Source of the DNA: JANRLJ01 sp034437895
GTDB lineage: Bacteria > Chloroflexota > Anaerolineae > Aggregatilineales > Phototrophicaceae
Assembly (NCBI GenBank): GCA_034437895.1
Contig: DAOTTO010000006.1
Coordinates: 1-38,116, forward strand
Direction: 5' to 3'
Length of the DNA stretch: 38,116 nucleotides
Positions 15,803-24,106 of the stretch are shown here, one piece after another (the stretch's first letter is position 1; the number at the start of each line of letters is the position of its first letter). The notes under the pieces were generated by a model. It ran no database searches and had not been told where the DNA came from. It saw nothing but the letters and a program-made list of their open reading frames with translations. Position numbers and translations under genes: made by a program.

Positions 15803-16975
15803 ATGCAGGGTCGTCTTCGATTTTTATTGATCGTCGCCTTCTTGCTCGTCATAGGCGCGTTGATCGTTGTGTTCGTCATTCTACCAGGTACCAATAACGA
15901 TACGGTGGAGCCTGGTGCGACGCAAGTGACTCAAAACACAACATCGGAACCCGCCACGCAATCACCGCCTACGCAACCACCGGTTGTTTTCGTCGATATT
16001 GTGGTCGCGGTACAAAATTTATCACGCGGGGCGGTAATCCCACCGAATGCGGTTGCGCTATTTCCGTGGCCGGAGCAATCACTCCCTGTAAACGCCCTGA
16101 CCAGCTTGGAAGATGTCATCGGTAAGCGTGCGCGGACTGATATTGTCCAACAACAGCCTGTCCTCCAATCGATGGTTATCCCTGATTTGTCACAACTCGC
16201 TGATGTTGGCTCTGATCTTGCCGCGAGCATCCCAACTGGATTGGTGGCTGTCGCTGTCCCGGTTGATCGGCTGACCAGCGTTGCTTATGGTATTCAGCGC
16301 GGAGACCGGGTAGATGTGATTATCTCGGCGTTGTTCGTCGATATTGACGAGGAATTCCAGTCCGCACTGCCGAACCTCATCAGCTTCACGACCATCAACC
16401 CTGAAACCGGCGCAATTGAAATTTTGACGGGGATTGAAGGGCGTACAGAAAGTGTGAGCCTTGTTACGGCGGATGGCGCTCGTCCTTATGCAGTTGTGGT
16501 GGGGCCGAGTGAACAAGCGCGACCCAGATTGGCAACCCAACGTACCATTCAAGATGCGCTCGTGATGGGCATCGGGAATTTTCCGGCGGATGGTGTTCTG
16601 TATGGACTTGATCCGACTTCTACCCCTGTGGGCTTAGACTCGCAACCGACCCCTATTCCGGCCAATCAATCGAATGCAACCCTCGCGCCAACTTTAGCAC
16701 CGCCGCGCCCGGATATTGTGACCTTGGCTGTTACGCCGCAGGATGCTGTTGTACTGACTTATTTGATCGAAGCGAAAATCCCGATCACATTCGCGTTGCG
16801 TTCAGCTTCGGATACGGGGCAGTCGCCCACTGTATCTGTTACCTTAGATTACGTCCTGACGACTTATGGCATTCAAGTCCCGGATAAATTAGAGTATTCG
16901 CTTGAGCCAGCCATTCGCAGCATTCGCCAGCTCGTTACAGACCAGCAAATCTCGTTAAGCAGTGCCGCCCCATAA
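15803..16975 (+). CDS. cpaB: Flp pilus assembly protein CpaB/RcpC
   Basis: The 390-residue protein is anchored by an N-terminal membrane segment (about 5-28) followed by a Thr/Pro/Gln linker. It then has a SAF-like domain (about 47-115: IVVAVQNLSRGAVIPPNAVA through VIGKRARTDIVQQQPV) and the RcpC/CpaB body (VAVPVDRLTSVAYGIQRGDR, TLAVTPQDAVVLTYLIEA). CpaB proteins are periplasmic/exported components of the Tad pilus secretion channel. GGAGGG precedes the ATG at a good distance. It is the first structural gene of the run cpaB-tadZ-cpaF-tadB-tadC. The middle (about 175-305) is longer and less conserved than in proteobacterial homologues. Confidence 0.92.
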   Translation: MQGRLRFLLIVAFLLVIGALIVVFVILPGTNNDTVEPGATQVTQNTTSEPATQSPPTQPPVVFVDIVVAVQNLSRGAVIPPNAVALFPWPEQSLPVNALTSLEDVIGKRARTDIVQQQPVLQSMVIPDLSQLADVGSDLAASIPTGLVAVAVPVDRLTSVAYGIQRGDRVDVIISALFVDIDEEFQSALPNLISFTTINPETGAIEILTGIEGRTESVSLVTADGARPYAVVVGPSEQARPRLATQRTIQDALVMGIGNFPADGVLYGLDPTSTPVGLDSQPTPIPANQSNATLAPTLAPPRPDIVTLAVTPQDAVVLTYLIEAKIPITFALRSASDTGQSPTVSVTLDYVLTTYGIQVPDKLEYSLEPAIRSIRQLVTDQQISLSSAAP

Positions 16976-16994
16976 GAATGAAAGTTGATGAGCG

Positions 16995-18326
16995 ATGAGT
17001 GGCAGGACACCGACACCACAAGTAGATAACAGCAAATCCCAGATTACTATTCTTCTGGTCGATGATATTCCCGAAACACGGGAAAATATTAAGAAGCTGC
17101 TGGCGTTTGAGCCGGACTTCAAAGTTATCGGCACGGCTGGTACAGGCCGTGAAGGGGTTGAGTTCGCCAAAGAACATCAACCCGATATTATCATCATGGA
17201 CATCAATATGCCGGATATGGACGGCTTGCAGGCCACAGGTCACATCAAACGCCTGGTTCCTGCTTGTTCTGTCATCATCATGTCGGTTCAGAACGACTCA
17301 GATTATATGCGGCGGGCAATGCTGGCAGGCGCACGCGACTTCCTGACCAAGCCGATCAATATGGATGAGTTGTATAACACCATCCGCGCCGTTTATAAAA
17401 GCACCGAAGAACAGCGCCGTATCGCGGTGGCGATGCAAAACAACGCGCCCGTGATGAGCGCCATCAAAGAATCCGGGCCTGGTGAACGTGCGGGACATAT
17501 CGTCGCTGTGTACAGTCCGCAAGGGGGAGCAGGCGTAACAACGATTGCGACCAACCTCGCTGCGGGTTTGATGAAAGAGGGCGTTAAGGTTCTGTTGGTC
17601 GATGGTGATCTCCAGTTTGGGGATGTCGATGTGTTTCTTGCCTTGCAAGCACAGCAAACGATTGTTGAAGTCGCGCAAGATGTCGATGATCTTGACGTAG
17701 AACTTTTTGAAAATATCGTCGTCACGCATGAAAGCGGCCTCAAAGTTTTGATGGGGCCGCCCCGTCCTGAATTTGCCGACGAAATTATGGCGAAACCCGG
17801 CACACTCGGCCTAATTCTGGAGAAGGTCGCCAGCAACTACGACTTTATTGTGGTGGATACCAGCAAGAGCTTTAACGAGGTTTTGCTCGGTGTTTTTGAC
17901 CGCGCCACTAAGATTGTGTTAGTGGGTACACCCAGCCTGTCCTCTGTGAAAAATATCCGCTTCGTTTTGGATTTATTCGACCAACTGGGTTATGACCAAA
18001 GCAAAGCGATGCTTGTGCTTAATCGTGTTTGGGAAGATAGCAAAGAGAAGGGTGCGACGATTTCGATTGAACGCATCCAAAGTTTCCTAAAACGCCCTGT
18101 CGTAGGTAAGATTCCGCATGTCGATGAGCGTATTATCCTGAGCGCTATCAATAAGGGCGTTCCGGTTATCGCGTCTGATCGTGACCAGAAAAAGGCACCG
18201 ATAAAGCAGCTTATCGAATTGGCTGATTATGTCTACAACGAACTCATGGGCAAAGATGATGAACCAGCAGTGGACGACCATAAAAATGCTGCTAAATCCT
18301 CAATTTTCCGGCGTGTAAAACAATAA
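16995..18326 (+). CDS. cpaE: TadZ/CpaE-like pilus localisation ATPase with N-terminal receiver domain
   Basis: The 443-residue fusion has an intact receiver domain (about 16-135): LVDDIPE, phospho-acceptor D69 in IIIMDINMPDMDG, Ser97 in MSVQ and K119 in DFLTKPIN. A ParA/MinD-like ATPase domain (about 168-400) follows. Its Walker A is degenerate: SPQGGAGVTT (about 174-183) lacks both the signature and P-loop lysines of the KGGxGKT form, as is common in TadZ/CpaE. TadZ marks the pole or site of pilus assembly and recruits TadA. Unlike many CpaE proteins, whose receiver-like domain is degenerate, this receiver keeps all key residues, so real phosphorylation is plausible. The start has little Shine-Dalgarno; the ATG is 19 bases after cpaB. 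Confidence 0.92.
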   Translation: MSGRTPTPQVDNSKSQITILLVDDIPETRENIKKLLAFEPDFKVIGTAGTGREGVEFAKEHQPDIIIMDINMPDMDGLQATGHIKRLVPACSVIIMSVQNDSDYMRRAMLAGARDFLTKPINMDELYNTIRAVYKSTEEQRRIAVAMQNNAPVMSAIKESGPGERAGHIVAVYSPQGGAGVTTIATNLAAGLMKEGVKVLLVDGDLQFGDVDVFLALQAQQTIVEVAQDVDDLDVELFENIVVTHESGLKVLMGPPRPEFADEIMAKPGTLGLILEKVASNYDFIVVDTSKSFNEVLLGVFDRATKIVLVGTPSLSSVKNIRFVLDLFDQLGYDQSKAMLVLNRVWEDSKEKGATISIERIQSFLKRPVVGKIPHVDERIILSAINKGVPVIASDRDQKKAPIKQLIELADYVYNELMGKDDEPAVDDHKNAAKSSIFRRVKQ

Positions 18327-18382
18327 TTACGAAGATAAACCCAGTAAAACAACACCAAAGTCGATTTAGGGAGGGTGTGTAA

Positions 18383-19798
18383 GTGTCTTTACTACGACGT
18401 ATTGAAAAAGGAAGCGGTGACGGTGGTCAGCGTCCTGGCGGTGGGGATGGTGAATCCGACGAATCAAAGCGTTTAGCTGAAATGCGCCGCCGTAAAGCGG
18501 TAGAAGCGCAATCCAGCGGCAAACAAGGGGCAGGGTCGTATCAAGACCTGAAGTCTCGTGTTCAAAATAAGCTGCTCGCCGAACTCGACCAGACCTTTGA
18601 TCCTTCGCGCAAAGACGAAATTCGCCGCCACATCGAAGAATTATTTAATTCGATTTTGGCGGAAGAAAGCATGTTCCTTTCTTCGGCGGAACGCAAACGC
18701 TTGTTTGAAGCGATTGTGTCGGATATTCTCGGCTATGGCCCCATTGAACCATTATTAACCGACGAATCTGTTTCCGAAGTGATGGTTAACGGCCCGAAAA
18801 ATATCTTTGTTGAACGTAAAGGCCAGCTTACACGCGCTAATGTCGCGTTTGATAGCGATGAGCATGTGATGCGTATTATTGATCGCATCGTCGCGCCGTT
18901 GGGTCGTCGTGTAGACGAAAGTTCACCATTAGTCGATGCGCGTCTACCAGACGGTTCGCGTGTGCATGTTGTCATCCGTCCGATTGCGCTTAACGGCCCT
19001 ACGATTACCATCCGTAAATTCTCTAAAACACCACTTGGCATTCAAGACCTGATTCGTTTTGGGTCGATGACTCAAGAAATGGCAGATTTTCTACGGGCTT
19101 GTGTAATTGCTCGCCTGAATATGGTTGTCTCTGGCGGTACGGGTTCTGGTAAAACAACGCTTTTGAACGTGCTTTCCAGCTTTATTCCCAATGATGAGCG
19201 TATCATCACGGTAGAAAACGCGGCTGAACTTCAGCTTCAACAGGAACATGTCGTCACTTTGGAAAGTCGCCCATCAAACATTGAAGGCAAAGGCGCTGTT
19301 TCGATCCAAGATTTGGTGATTGCCTGCTTGCGTATGCGGCCTGAACGGATCGTGGTTGGGGAGTGTCGTGGTGGTGAGGCGCTAGACATGCTCCAAGCCA
19401 TGAATACAGGTCATGACGGCTCGCTGACGACGCTCCATGCCAACACCCCACGCGATGCCATTGCTCGCTGCGAAGTGATGTGCTTGATGGCGGGTATGGA
19501 TTTGCCTGTACGCGCTATCCGTGAACAAATTGCGGCGGCAGTCGATGTGATTGTGCAGCAGCAGCGTTTGCGTGATGGGTCGCGTCGCATTCTTTACGTC
19601 ACCGAGGTACAAGGCATGGAAGGTGAAATGATTACCATGTCAGACATCTTCGAGTTTGAACAAACGGCTGTCGAAAACGGCAAAATCATCGGGCGTATCC
19701 GTCCAACTGGTATTCGTCCGAAATTCATTGATCGCATCGAAGACGCAGGCATTCACTTGCCGCCGCAGGTTTTTGGTGTCGGCAACACTCGTAGATAA
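18383..19798 (+). CDS. cpaF: CpaF/TadA secretion ATPase of the Tad pilus
   Basis: The 471-residue hexameric traffic ATPase powers Flp pilus assembly. An N-terminal charged, Gly-rich tail (1-50) leads into the N-domain with GYGPIEPLLTDESVSEVMVNG. The motor domain has Walker A GGTGSGKTTLLNVLSSF (about 251-267), the ENAAELQL Asp/Glu box, His-box-like LESRPSNIEG, and Walker B region RPERIVVGECRGGEALDML (about 319-337) followed by HDGSLTTLHANTP. It starts at a GTG with an excellent GGGAGGGTG upstream. No methionine alternative lies before the conserved N-domain. Confidence 0.96.
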   Translation: MSLLRRIEKGSGDGGQRPGGGDGESDESKRLAEMRRRKAVEAQSSGKQGAGSYQDLKSRVQNKLLAELDQTFDPSRKDEIRRHIEELFNSILAEESMFLSSAERKRLFEAIVSDILGYGPIEPLLTDESVSEVMVNGPKNIFVERKGQLTRANVAFDSDEHVMRIIDRIVAPLGRRVDESSPLVDARLPDGSRVHVVIRPIALNGPTITIRKFSKTPLGIQDLIRFGSMTQEMADFLRACVIARLNMVVSGGTGSGKTTLLNVLSSFIPNDERIITVENAAELQLQQEHVVTLESRPSNIEGKGAVSIQDLVIACLRMRPERIVVGECRGGEALDMLQAMNTGHDGSLTTLHANTPRDAIARCEVMCLMAGMDLPVRAIREQIAAAVDVIVQQQRLRDGSRRILYVTEVQGMEGEMITMSDIFEFEQTAVENGKIIGRIRPTGIRPKFIDRIEDAGIHLPPQVFGVGNTRR

Positions 19799-19840
19799 AT
19801 ACATACATCCAATCGGCCTAATGTTTGCGTTTAGTAATAA

Positions 19841-19866
19841 GAACTGCGTTATTGTTGACGCAGTTC
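19841..19866 (+). promoter_or_regulatory. Strong hairpin between cpaF and tadB
   Basis: GAACTGCGT, an 8-base loop and ACGCAGTTC form a 9-bp stem 42 bases after the cpaF stop, without a T-run. In the 152-base gap inside an otherwise tight cluster it may be an mRNA processing or stability element, or a partial terminator that sets the cpaF:tadB ratio. A new promoter for tadB in this gap is not obvious. Confidence 0.5.
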
Positions 19867-19950
19867 CTAAATCAGGTCTACAATAATTTCAAAGCGATGT
19901 AGTGTTACGTGTTGTTGAAGTGAAGTAAAAGTAAAAGTGGAGAATTTCCC

Positions 19951-20949
19951 ATGCAACTGAGTCCCGAACAACTTCTCATCCTCGGTGGCGCAGGGTTAAT
20001 CGCTATCGTTATTATCGCTGTGGGAATCCTCAGCGCTCGTTCAGAAGGCAATCTTGTCGAAGAACGTTTGAAGGGTTATCAAGCGACGGATGGGTATGAA
20101 TCTTTCCTTGATGCGGGCAACCCTGATGACAAACCCGTTGTTGAAGAAAAAACCCGTGCGCTTGATGCGCTGGATAGTATCCTCGCAGACCGGACATTCG
20201 GCAAAAAATGGCGAAAACAACTGGCCCGCGCCGATCTTAAACTCACAGTTGCGGAATTTGCGGCGATGCATGTCATCTCGATCATCGGATTTTTTGCAGT
20301 TGCCTATTTTCTCCTCTTTAGCGGTGATCTGATTTTCTCCATCCTTGCCGCCTTCATTGGGTTCTTCGCGCCGCGTATTTATGTGGCTCGCACGATCAGC
20401 AAACGCCTGATTAGCTTTGAAACGCAGCTCCCTGATACGCTCAGTCTTTGGGTGAATGCGCTTCGCTCAGGCTATAGTGTTTTGATGGCGATGGAAGCCA
20501 TTGCTAAAGACGCACCTGAACCGACTTCGACTGAATTTAGGCGTGTGGTACAGGAAGTGCAGCTTGGCATTGATATGGGGGATGCTTTTAACCACTTGCT
20601 GGAACGAGTTGAAAGCGAAGACCTTGATCTTGTCGTTACCGCAGTCAATATTCAGCGTGAAGTCGGCGGTAACTTATCGGAAATTTTGGATGTGATTAGC
20701 ACGACTATCCGTGAGCGCATCAAGCTCAAGGGCGAGATTCGCGTGATGACCTCGCAAGGGCGTTATACGGGCTATCTCATTAGCTTCCTGCCGATTGCTT
20801 TGGCCTTTTTCTTGAATGGTATTACGCCAGGGTACATGTCTGAATTGTTTAATAATCGTGCCTGTGGTTGGCCTTTGCTCGGCGCAGGGTTAGCCCTCAT
20901 CGGTATGGGTACGGCACTGATTCAGAAAATCATTGATATTGATATTTAA
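19951..20949 (+). CDS. tadB: TadB, inner-membrane platform protein of the Tad pilus
   Basis: The 332-residue T2SF/GspF-type protein has an N-terminal membrane segment (about 9-27) and a cytoplasmic part with KKWRKQLARADLKLTVAEF. Two hydrophobic segments lie around 105-145. The F-domain has QLPDTLSLWVNALRSGYSVLMAMEAIA and EVQLGIDMGDAFNHLLERVESEDLDL, and the paired C-terminal segments are ISFLPIALAFFLNG and GAGLALIGMG. GGAG precedes the ATG at 9 bases. TadB and TadC form the platform on which CpaF acts. Confidence 0.94.
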   Translation: MQLSPEQLLILGGAGLIAIVIIAVGILSARSEGNLVEERLKGYQATDGYESFLDAGNPDDKPVVEEKTRALDALDSILADRTFGKKWRKQLARADLKLTVAEFAAMHVISIIGFFAVAYFLLFSGDLIFSILAAFIGFFAPRIYVARTISKRLISFETQLPDTLSLWVNALRSGYSVLMAMEAIAKDAPEPTSTEFRRVVQEVQLGIDMGDAFNHLLERVESEDLDLVVTAVNIQREVGGNLSEILDVISTTIRERIKLKGEIRVMTSQGRYTGYLISFLPIALAFFLNGITPGYMSELFNNRACGWPLLGAGLALIGMGTALIQKIIDIDI

Positions 20950-20965
20950 GGTGAGGTAATTCCTT

Positions 20966-21904
20966 ATGGATCAGAACGTTATCGCCCTTCTTTTTATCTT
21001 CGGTGTCGCCATTGTAGGTGGGTTAGTTTATATCGGCTTACGCGAAGACCGTAATCGTGACCCGCTTCAGGAACGTCTCGCGGCGTATGGTGATCGTGAA
21101 ATCCCTGAATCGCTTCAGGAAATCGAATTGTCGATGTCTTTCCGTGATCGTGTGATCGTGCCAATTTTATCTGCGATGGCGGACATCACAGTGCGCTTAA
21201 CGCCACAGAAACAGCTTGAGCAAACACGAAAAAAACTTGAACTCGCGGGTATGAACACCGAACCAACCACTTTTTATGCCATGCGTATTGCCCTGACCAT
21301 TGTTTTTGGGTTGGTAGGAGCTTTGATGGGCTTCGTCGTCCTGAAAGAAGATTTTACAAAAGCGCTGCTCTATATGGCGGGTGGTGCGCTGCTTGGCTAT
21401 TATTTCCCGGTACTTTCCGTCAATGGGAAGATCAAAAAACGCCAAGACAATATCCTAAAGGCGCTGCCCGATGCGCTTGATCTTTTGGTTATCTGCGTAG
21501 AAGCGGGTGTCGGTTTTGATCAGGCGATGGGTAAAGTTTACGAAAAATGGGAAAATGAATTGTCGTTAGCTTTTGGGCGTGTTCTGCGTGAAATCCAACT
21601 GGGTAAGCTGCGTCGTGAAGCCCTCAAGGACATGTCTGATCGTATGGATGTTCCTGATGTGAACTCGTTTACGGCTGCCATTATTCAGGCCGATCAATTG
21701 GGTGTGAGTATGGCGAAAATCCTGCGTGTTCAAGCCGATCAGATGCGTACCAAACGCCGCCAGCGCGCCCAAGAAAAAGCACAGCAAGCGCCTGTTAAGA
21801 TGATGATCCCGATGGTTTTGTTGATTTTCCCATCAATTTGGATTGTGCTGTTGGGCCCGTCTATTTTGCGCGTGATGGCGCAAGCCGGGAATGGCGCATT
21901 TTAA
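20966..21904 (+). CDS. tadC: TadC, second platform protein of the Tad pilus
   Basis: The 312-residue T2SF-domain protein is paralogous to TadB: an N-terminal membrane segment (ALLFIFGVAIVGGLVYIGL), two central hydrophobic stretches (about 108-150), then ALPDALDLLVICVEAGVGFD and REIQLGKLRREALKDMSDRM. The end is KAQQAPVKMMIPMVLLIFPS, the conserved TadC C-terminal turn and membrane helix. It follows tadB by 16 bases with GGTGAGGT as ribosome site. It is the last recognisable pilus gene here. No flp pilin, tadV prepilin peptidase, pseudopilin (tadE/F) or secretin gene is present between it and comF. Confidence 0.94.
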   Translation: MDQNVIALLFIFGVAIVGGLVYIGLREDRNRDPLQERLAAYGDREIPESLQEIELSMSFRDRVIVPILSAMADITVRLTPQKQLEQTRKKLELAGMNTEPTTFYAMRIALTIVFGLVGALMGFVVLKEDFTKALLYMAGGALLGYYFPVLSVNGKIKKRQDNILKALPDALDLLVICVEAGVGFDQAMGKVYEKWENELSLAFGRVLREIQLGKLRREALKDMSDRMDVPDVNSFTAAIIQADQLGVSMAKILRVQADQMRTKRRQRAQEKAQQAPVKMMIPMVLLIFPSIWIVLLGPSILRVMAQAGNGAF

Positions 21905-21934
21905 CCTAGCGTTCCACATAATGAGGGCGGTCTA

Positions 21935-22684
21935 ATGCCCAGTCAATATGTTTCAGAGTCAGAAGCCCGGCAACCCTCCGGGCTTCTTGCGTCTAAAATT
22001 CAATTGAAAACATTCGCGCAGGCTGCGCTTGACCTGCTGTTCCCCCCGCGTTGTGCTGGATGTGACCGGGTAGACAGTGTGTGGTGTTCGCGCTGCCATG
22101 CAAAGTTAATAGCAGAGCCGATTATTGTTCCACGTAAAGCCGTTACAGATACTTTTATTGTCGCCTCGACAGGTCTGCATGACGGCATTTTGCAGCAGGC
22201 CGTTCAAGGACTCAAATATGAACAAGTCCGGCTGCTTTCTGGAGAATTAGGCCGTCGCTTGGCTGCTGCTTTGCAATCGCTTGATTGGGACATTGATGTG
22301 ATTGTCCCTGTACCTTTAGGCGAAGTACGATTGAAAGAACGTGGTTATAATCAGGCACAATTGATTGCCGAAGCGTTGGCAGCAGAGCGCGCTGTTCCTT
22401 GTTTGCCCCAAGCACTGCGTCGCCGTCGAGAGACGCGATCTCAAGTCGGCCTGAATGCACAACAGCGCGGTGAAAATATGAGCGATGCTTTTGAGGCGGA
22501 TGCCACTCAAGTGCAGGATCGTCGTATTCTGATTATTGATGATGTACTGACGACTGGCTCAACCCTCAATGCCTGCGCTCAGGCTGCCGCCGCCGCTGGC
22601 GCATTTTCCACATGGGGATTAACGGTGACGGCTGCCCGTATAGCGCCGGACAATAACCGTTTGTCATTGGTTTCGCAACTTTAA
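21935..22684 (+). CDS. comF: ComF-family phosphoribosyltransferase (double zinc-ribbon)
   Basis: The 249-residue protein has the ComF layout: an N-terminal LDLLFPPRCAGC...WCSRC zinc ribbon (C40, C43, C51, C54), KYEQVRLLSGELGRRLA, then the PRTase core with VIVPVPLGEVRLKERGYNQA and the PRPP loop IIDDVLTTGST (about 200-210). ComF helps single-stranded DNA uptake in competent bacteria; homologues are also widespread in non-competent species. The annotated ATG has GAGGGCGG upstream, but its first 23 codons are not family-like and contain a terminator-shaped hairpin (21962-21986). The in-frame TTG at 22004 is an alternative start. Confidence 0.9.
   Translation: MPSQYVSESEARQPSGLLASKIQLKTFAQAALDLLFPPRCAGCDRVDSVWCSRCHAKLIAEPIIVPRKAVTDTFIVASTGLHDGILQQAVQGLKYEQVRLLSGELGRRLAAALQSLDWDIDVIVPVPLGEVRLKERGYNQAQLIAEALAAERAVPCLPQALRRRRETRSQVGLNAQQRGENMSDAFEADATQVQDRRILIIDDVLTTGSTLNACAQAAAAAGAFSTWGLTVTAARIAPDNNRLSLVSQL
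21962..21986 (+). terminator. Terminator-like hairpin inside the N-terminal codons of comF
   Basis: GAAGCCCGG, a 7-base loop and CCGGGCTTC form a perfect 9-bp GC-rich stem followed by TTGCGTCT, 57 bases after the tadC stop. The shape matches an intrinsic terminator or attenuator for the Tad operon, though the T-run is weak. It overlaps codons 10-18 of comF as started at 21935. Confidence 0.55.
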
Positions 22685-22697
22685 AGGAGTTCCTCTT

Positions 22698-23309
22698 ATG
22701 GACGTGTTAATTCGCGGTCACAATGTTAAAGTCAACGATTCATTGGAAGAATTTACCCGGAGCAAAATAGGGCGACTTGACCGTTATTTACCCCATATTT
22801 TGGAGGTACGGGTCGATCTCTCGCGCCAGCATAACAGTCGTGGTGAAGATTTAAATATCGCGCAAATTACCTTGAAACATGAGCGAGGGGCAATCCTACG
22901 CGCTGAAGAAAAAGTCGAAGGCGAAAAACGCGATGCTTTTGAGGCTGCCATTAACCTAGCTGTCGATAAAATGTACCGCCAGATTACACGTTTTAAGGGT
23001 AAAAAGCGGGTTAGCCGTAAAGACCGGGGAGAACGCTTCATCGCAAGCCCTGAAGAATTAGAACTTGCTGAAGACATTCCTGAAGAAGAAATGTCGGAAA
23101 TTGCCGCAGAATATGGTGAATTTGCGGATGAAATTATTCGGCGTAAGCAGGTTGAGGTCTCGTTAATGAGCGAAGAAGAAGCGATTGATCAGATGGAACT
23201 GTTGGGTCATAGTTTCTTCATGTTTCATAATGCTGCAACAGGCACAATCAATGTGCTGTATCGGCGTGACAGCGGTGGATACGGTGTCCTTGTGCCGCAG
23301 CTTGCGTAA
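22698..23309 (+). CDS. hpf: Ribosome hibernation promoting factor, long form
   Basis: The 203-residue protein has the RaiA/HPF ribosome-binding domain (about 1-105: MDVLIRGHNVKVNDSLEEF, KIGRLDRYLPH, then FEAAINLAVDKMYRQITRFK), a charged linker, and the dimerisation domain of long HPF (about 148-203: EVSLMSEEEAIDQMELLGHS, FFMFHNAATGTINVLYRRDS, GGYGVLVPQ). Long HPF forms 100S ribosome dimers in stationary phase. AAAGGAG sits before its ATG. It follows comF by 13 bases. The comF-hpf order is common in several bacterial phyla, so this pair may be independent of the pilus genes. Confidence 0.97.
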   Translation: MDVLIRGHNVKVNDSLEEFTRSKIGRLDRYLPHILEVRVDLSRQHNSRGEDLNIAQITLKHERGAILRAEEKVEGEKRDAFEAAINLAVDKMYRQITRFKGKKRVSRKDRGERFIASPEELELAEDIPEEEMSEIAAEYGEFADEIIRRKQVEVSLMSEEEAIDQMELLGHSFFMFHNAATGTINVLYRRDSGGYGVLVPQLA

Positions 23310-23325
23310 GATGATCTAAAGACTG

Positions 23326-23352
23326 GTGGGGAATGACGCGCTTATTCCCCAC
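23326..23352. terminator. Hairpin between convergent hpf and glycosyltransferase genes
   Basis: GTGGGGAAT, a 9-base loop and ATTCCCCAC form a 9-bp stem that includes the minus-strand gene's stop codon. T-runs are weak on both sides. Position between convergent ends supports a bidirectional stop role. Confidence 0.6.
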
Positions 23353-24106
23353 TCTTTCCCCGCCATAAACCTCGTAAAATCCAATATTTGCGGAATTCGT
23401 ACCACGCCATCAGCGCACTCAAGCGCAGCCCATGAAAGCCATCTTGATAGCCTTTTAAGGTGAAAAAGCGCCAGCGAAAATGACGCATCGGCTGCAAGAT
23501 GTAATTTTGTGGTTTGGGGCGTATGCCTTGCTCAAAAAGCACATTTGCTTCATACGCCGTGTATTTGCGCTGCTTGCCGACGAAATGCGCGAGATCACGA
23601 TAATTGTCATGTGTGAGATGCGCCTGCATTGTTCCTAATGGCCCCTCTAACAAGACAACTTCATGCACTTTGCGTTCTGAGTCGTAATGTGCTGCACCGA
23701 CGCGCAGCAGCCGGGTTTGATAATCAGGATACCAGCCTGCGCCGAGCGTGAGTTTTCCGAAAATAAAGTTGTGACGCGGCATCCGCCAACCCGCGTAATC
23801 CGGCTGTGTCATCGCCATGCGGATTTCGGTGGCGAGTTCGGGTGATACCCGCTCGTCCGCGTCCACAAATAGCACCCACTCGGCTTGATCTTTTACGGTT
23901 TGTAAGGCAGCATTGCGCTGGTCGGCATAATGTTCAAATTTCCGCTGAATGACGTGTGCGCCTGCTGTTTGTGCCAGTTCAAGGGTTTGATCGGTGCTGA
24001 AAGAATCAAAAACCATTACTGCGTCAGCAAAATGGACACTTTTAAGACAACCGACGATTTGCGCGGCTTCATTGTAAGTCAAGATAATGGCACATAAGCG
24101 AGTCAT
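23342..24106 (-). CDS. Glycosyltransferase family 2 (WaaE/KdtX-like)
   Basis: The 254-residue GT-A enzyme opens with LCAIILTYNEAAQIVGCLKS and has VMVFDSFSTDQTLELAQ, the metal-binding DxD as FVDADERVSPE (about 81-91), and AGWRMPRHNFIFGKLTLGAGWYPDYQTRLLR, a segment typical of the LPS core/teichoic-type WaaE-like subgroup. The basic C-terminal part (RHFRWRFFTLKGYQDGFHG) suggests membrane association. The sugar donor is unknown. Its ATG overlaps the upstream glycosyltransferase stop (ATGA), so the two are coupled and likely work on one surface glycan. Confidence 0.9.
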   Translation of the reverse strand: MTRLCAIILTYNEAAQIVGCLKSVHFADAVMVFDSFSTDQTLELAQTAGAHVIQRKFEHYADQRNAALQTVKDQAEWVLFVDADERVSPELATEIRMAMTQPDYAGWRMPRHNFIFGKLTLGAGWYPDYQTRLLRVGAAHYDSERKVHEVVLLEGPLGTMQAHLTHDNYRDLAHFVGKQRKYTAYEANVLFEQGIRPKPQNYILQPMRHFRWRFFTLKGYQDGFHGLRLSALMAWYEFRKYWILRGLWRGKSGE

